A stretch of DNA of 64,000 nt from Burkholderia sp. 9120 (GTDB lineage Bacteria > Pseudomonadota > Gammaproteobacteria > Burkholderiales > Burkholderiaceae): positions 2,108,001 to 2,172,000 of the forward strand of contig NZ_JQNA01000002.1 in assembly GCF_000745015.1 (NCBI RefSeq). The letters run 5' to 3'. Below the pieces are notes generated by a model. The model searched no databases, was not told the origin of the DNA, and worked only from the letters and a program-made list of their open reading frames with translations. Shown piece by piece: positions 62,691 to 64,000 of this stretch (position 1 is its first letter; every line of letters starts with the position of its first letter). Made by a program: the position numbers and the translations under genes.

Positions 62691-64000
62691 CTATGCCGCG
62701 GCGGCGCCCGCGCGGCGGTGCTTCGACAACCGTTCCTCGGCGCTCGCCAACTGCTCGGGCAAACCGCGCAACACCACGATGTCGCTCGCGCGCAGCTTGG
62801 TGGACGGGTCCGGCTCGACGCCGCGAATGCCGTGCCGCCGAATCGCCGTGACTTCGACGCCTAGTTCGAACAGACCCAATTCGGCCAGCGTGCGGCCCAC
62901 GGCGTCGGCATTTTCGTCGACCGGCACCGATTGTAGCCGCACCTGTTCGTGGCCGTCGTCGTCTTCCACGTCGTCGGCGCCGTGGAAATAACCGCGCAGC
63001 AGCGCGTAGCGTTCGTCGCGCATTTCCTCGACCCGCCGCACCACGCGCCGCATCGGCACACCCATCACCACCAGCGTGTGCGACGCCAGCATCAGACTAC
63101 CTTCGACGATTTCCGGAATCACCTCGGTCGCGCCGGCGGCCAGCAGCTTTTCCAGATCGGCGTCGTCGACGGTGCGTACGATCACCGGCAGCGTCGGCTC
63201 CAGTTCGTGAATGTTGTGCAGCACGCGCAAAGCGGACGGCGTATTCGCGTAGGTAATCGCAATCGCGGCCGCGCGATGGATACCGGCGGCGAGCAGCGAT
63301 TCGCGCCGCCCCGCGTCGCCGAACACAACCGATTCACCGGCCGCGGCGGCAGCCGCCACGCGATCGGGATCGAGATCGAGCGCGACGTACGAAAGTCCTT
63401 CATGTTCAAGCATGCGCGCCAGATTCTGCCCGGCCCGGCCGTATCCGCAGATGATCACGTGACCGCTCTGCTTCAAACTCTGCGTGGCGATGCGCGTCAT
63501 TTGCAACGACTGCATCATCCATTCAGTGGAAGACAGACGCAGCACGATCCGATCCGCGTTCTGGATCAGGAACGGCGCGGCGAGCATGGACAGCAGCATC
63601 GCCGCGAGAATCGCCTGCAGCAACGTGGCGTCGACGAGATGCTTGTCGAGAATCAGATTCAGCAGCACGAAGCCGAACTCGCCGGCTTGCGCGAGGCCGA
63701 TACCGGTGCGCATCGCCACACCCGGCGACGCGCCGAAGAGGCGCGACAGCCCCGTCACCATCACCGCTTTCAGCACGATCGGCCCGACCAGAAAGCCGAG
63801 CACGATAAACGGATGCTCCCAGATCACACGCGGATTCAGCAGCATGCCGGTGGTGACGAAGAACAGCCCCAGCAGCACGTCACGAAACGGCTTGATGTCC
63901 TCTTCCACCTGATGCCGGTAGGGCGTCTCGGCAATCAACATACCGGCGATAAACGCGCCGAGCGCGAGCGACAAACCGAATTTGTCCGTGATGAACGCCG
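62691..64000 (-). CDS. Kef/YbaL-type cation:proton antiporter, C-terminal part (cut by window edge)
   Basis: This is the visible 436 codons of a CPA2-family antiporter, open to the right edge of the window. Membrane segments at the start (LALGAFIAGMLIAETPYRHQVEEDIKPFRDVLLGLFFVTTGMLL) match the last part of the Na+/H+ exchanger domain. They are followed by a TrkA_N/RCK domain with the Rossmann loop HVIICGYGRAGQNLARML, and then a TrkA_C domain (about the last 90 residues, with VGRTLAELGLFELGVEVTAIRRHG). This is a potassium- or proton-handling Kef-type exchanger gated by nucleotide or glutathione. The N-terminal half lies outside, so its exact type is not resolved. Confidence 0.88.
   Translation of the reverse strand, partial: AFITDKFGLSLALGAFIAGMLIAETPYRHQVEEDIKPFRDVLLGLFFVTTGMLLNPRVIWEHPFIVLGFLVGPIVLKAVMVTGLSRLFGASPGVAMRTGIGLAQAGEFGFVLLNLILDKHLVDATLLQAILAAMLLSMLAAPFLIQNADRIVLRLSSTEWMMQSLQMTRIATQSLKQSGHVIICGYGRAGQNLARMLEHEGLSYVALDLDPDRVAAAAAAGESVVFGDAGRRESLLAAGIHRAAAIAITYANTPSALRVLHNIHELEPTLPVIVRTVDDADLEKLLAAGATEVIPEIVEGSLMLASHTLVVMGVPMRRVVRRVEEMRDERYALLRGYFHGADDVEDDDGHEQVRLQSVPVDENADAVGRTLAELGLFELGVEVTAIRRHGIRGVEPDPSTKLRASDIVVLRGLPEQLASAEERLSKHRRAGAAAA

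Noticed and set aside
1..64000. tRNA, rRNA, CRISPR arrays, insertion sequences or prophage genes
   Set aside because: I saw no cloverleaf-like runs, spaced direct repeats, transposase motifs or phage structural genes. A tRNAscan or IS search would confirm this.

Overview
The window is a GC-rich, densely packed bacterial chromosome segment with no rRNA, tRNA, phage, insertion sequence or CRISPR array that I can see. Gene content and order (fmdB–DUF502–aspS–nudB–clsB, ubiE–Tim44-like–ubiJ–ubiB, uvrA opposite an MFS gene and ssb), strongly GC3-biased codons and the protein sequences point to Burkholderiaceae, most likely Paraburkholderia. That assignment rests on recognition, not on a database search. 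Both ends cut a gene: a TPR protein at the left and a Kef-type antiporter at the right.

Layout. 1-15.5 kb is almost entirely minus strand and housekeeping: a giant FAD/Fe-S dehydrogenase, a HIT protein, a DUF971 protein, the ubiquinone genes ubiE, ubiJ and ubiB, a Tim44-like protein, a TPMT-like methyltransferase, fmdB, DUF502, aspS, then nudB-clsB. 16-19.3 kb (plus) carries ilvA, a 5'-nucleotidase and queF. 19.3-23.8 kb is a compact D-amino-acid locus: RidA, N-acyl-D-amino-acid deacylase and an RpiR regulator, divergent from a type-III-fold PLP amino-acid deaminase. 23.8-28.5 kb holds a MarR regulator with a DHA2 efflux pump, an EcsC protein, an esterase and a CHRD protein.

28.5-37 kb is a signalling island: an aquaporin translationally coupled to a 1,495-residue BvgS-like hybrid kinase, followed by three separate NarL/LuxR-type response regulators. 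37-39.4 kb is a divergent MFS/LysR pair. 39.9-45.2 kb is a tightly overlapping six-gene operon for a ba3-type haem-copper oxidase with three c-type cytochromes carrying seven CXXCH sites. An FNR-type palindrome lies upstream. A chemoreceptor gene with a sigma-28-like promoter converges on this operon.

47-53.6 kb contains a DUF4239 membrane protein, a Leu/Phe/Val-type dehydrogenase divergent from an Lrp/AsnC regulator, a secreted hydrolase, a DUF4148 protein, ssb and an MFS transporter. 53.9-59.4 kb (plus) carries uvrA, an AI-2E-type permease and a PepSY membrane protein. 59.5-64 kb (minus) carries purU, a Nudix hydrolase, a LysE exporter bracketed by short repeated motifs, apt, and the antiporter.

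Most genes are ordinary. The parts most worth a second look are the oxidase operon with its FNR-like box, the D-amino-acid/RidA locus, the kinase island with one kinase and three regulators, a long hairpin downstream of queF, an orphan plus-strand terminator near 28.95 kb that may end a small RNA, and the repeats around the LysE gene. I found no clear evidence of a wholly undescribed system.
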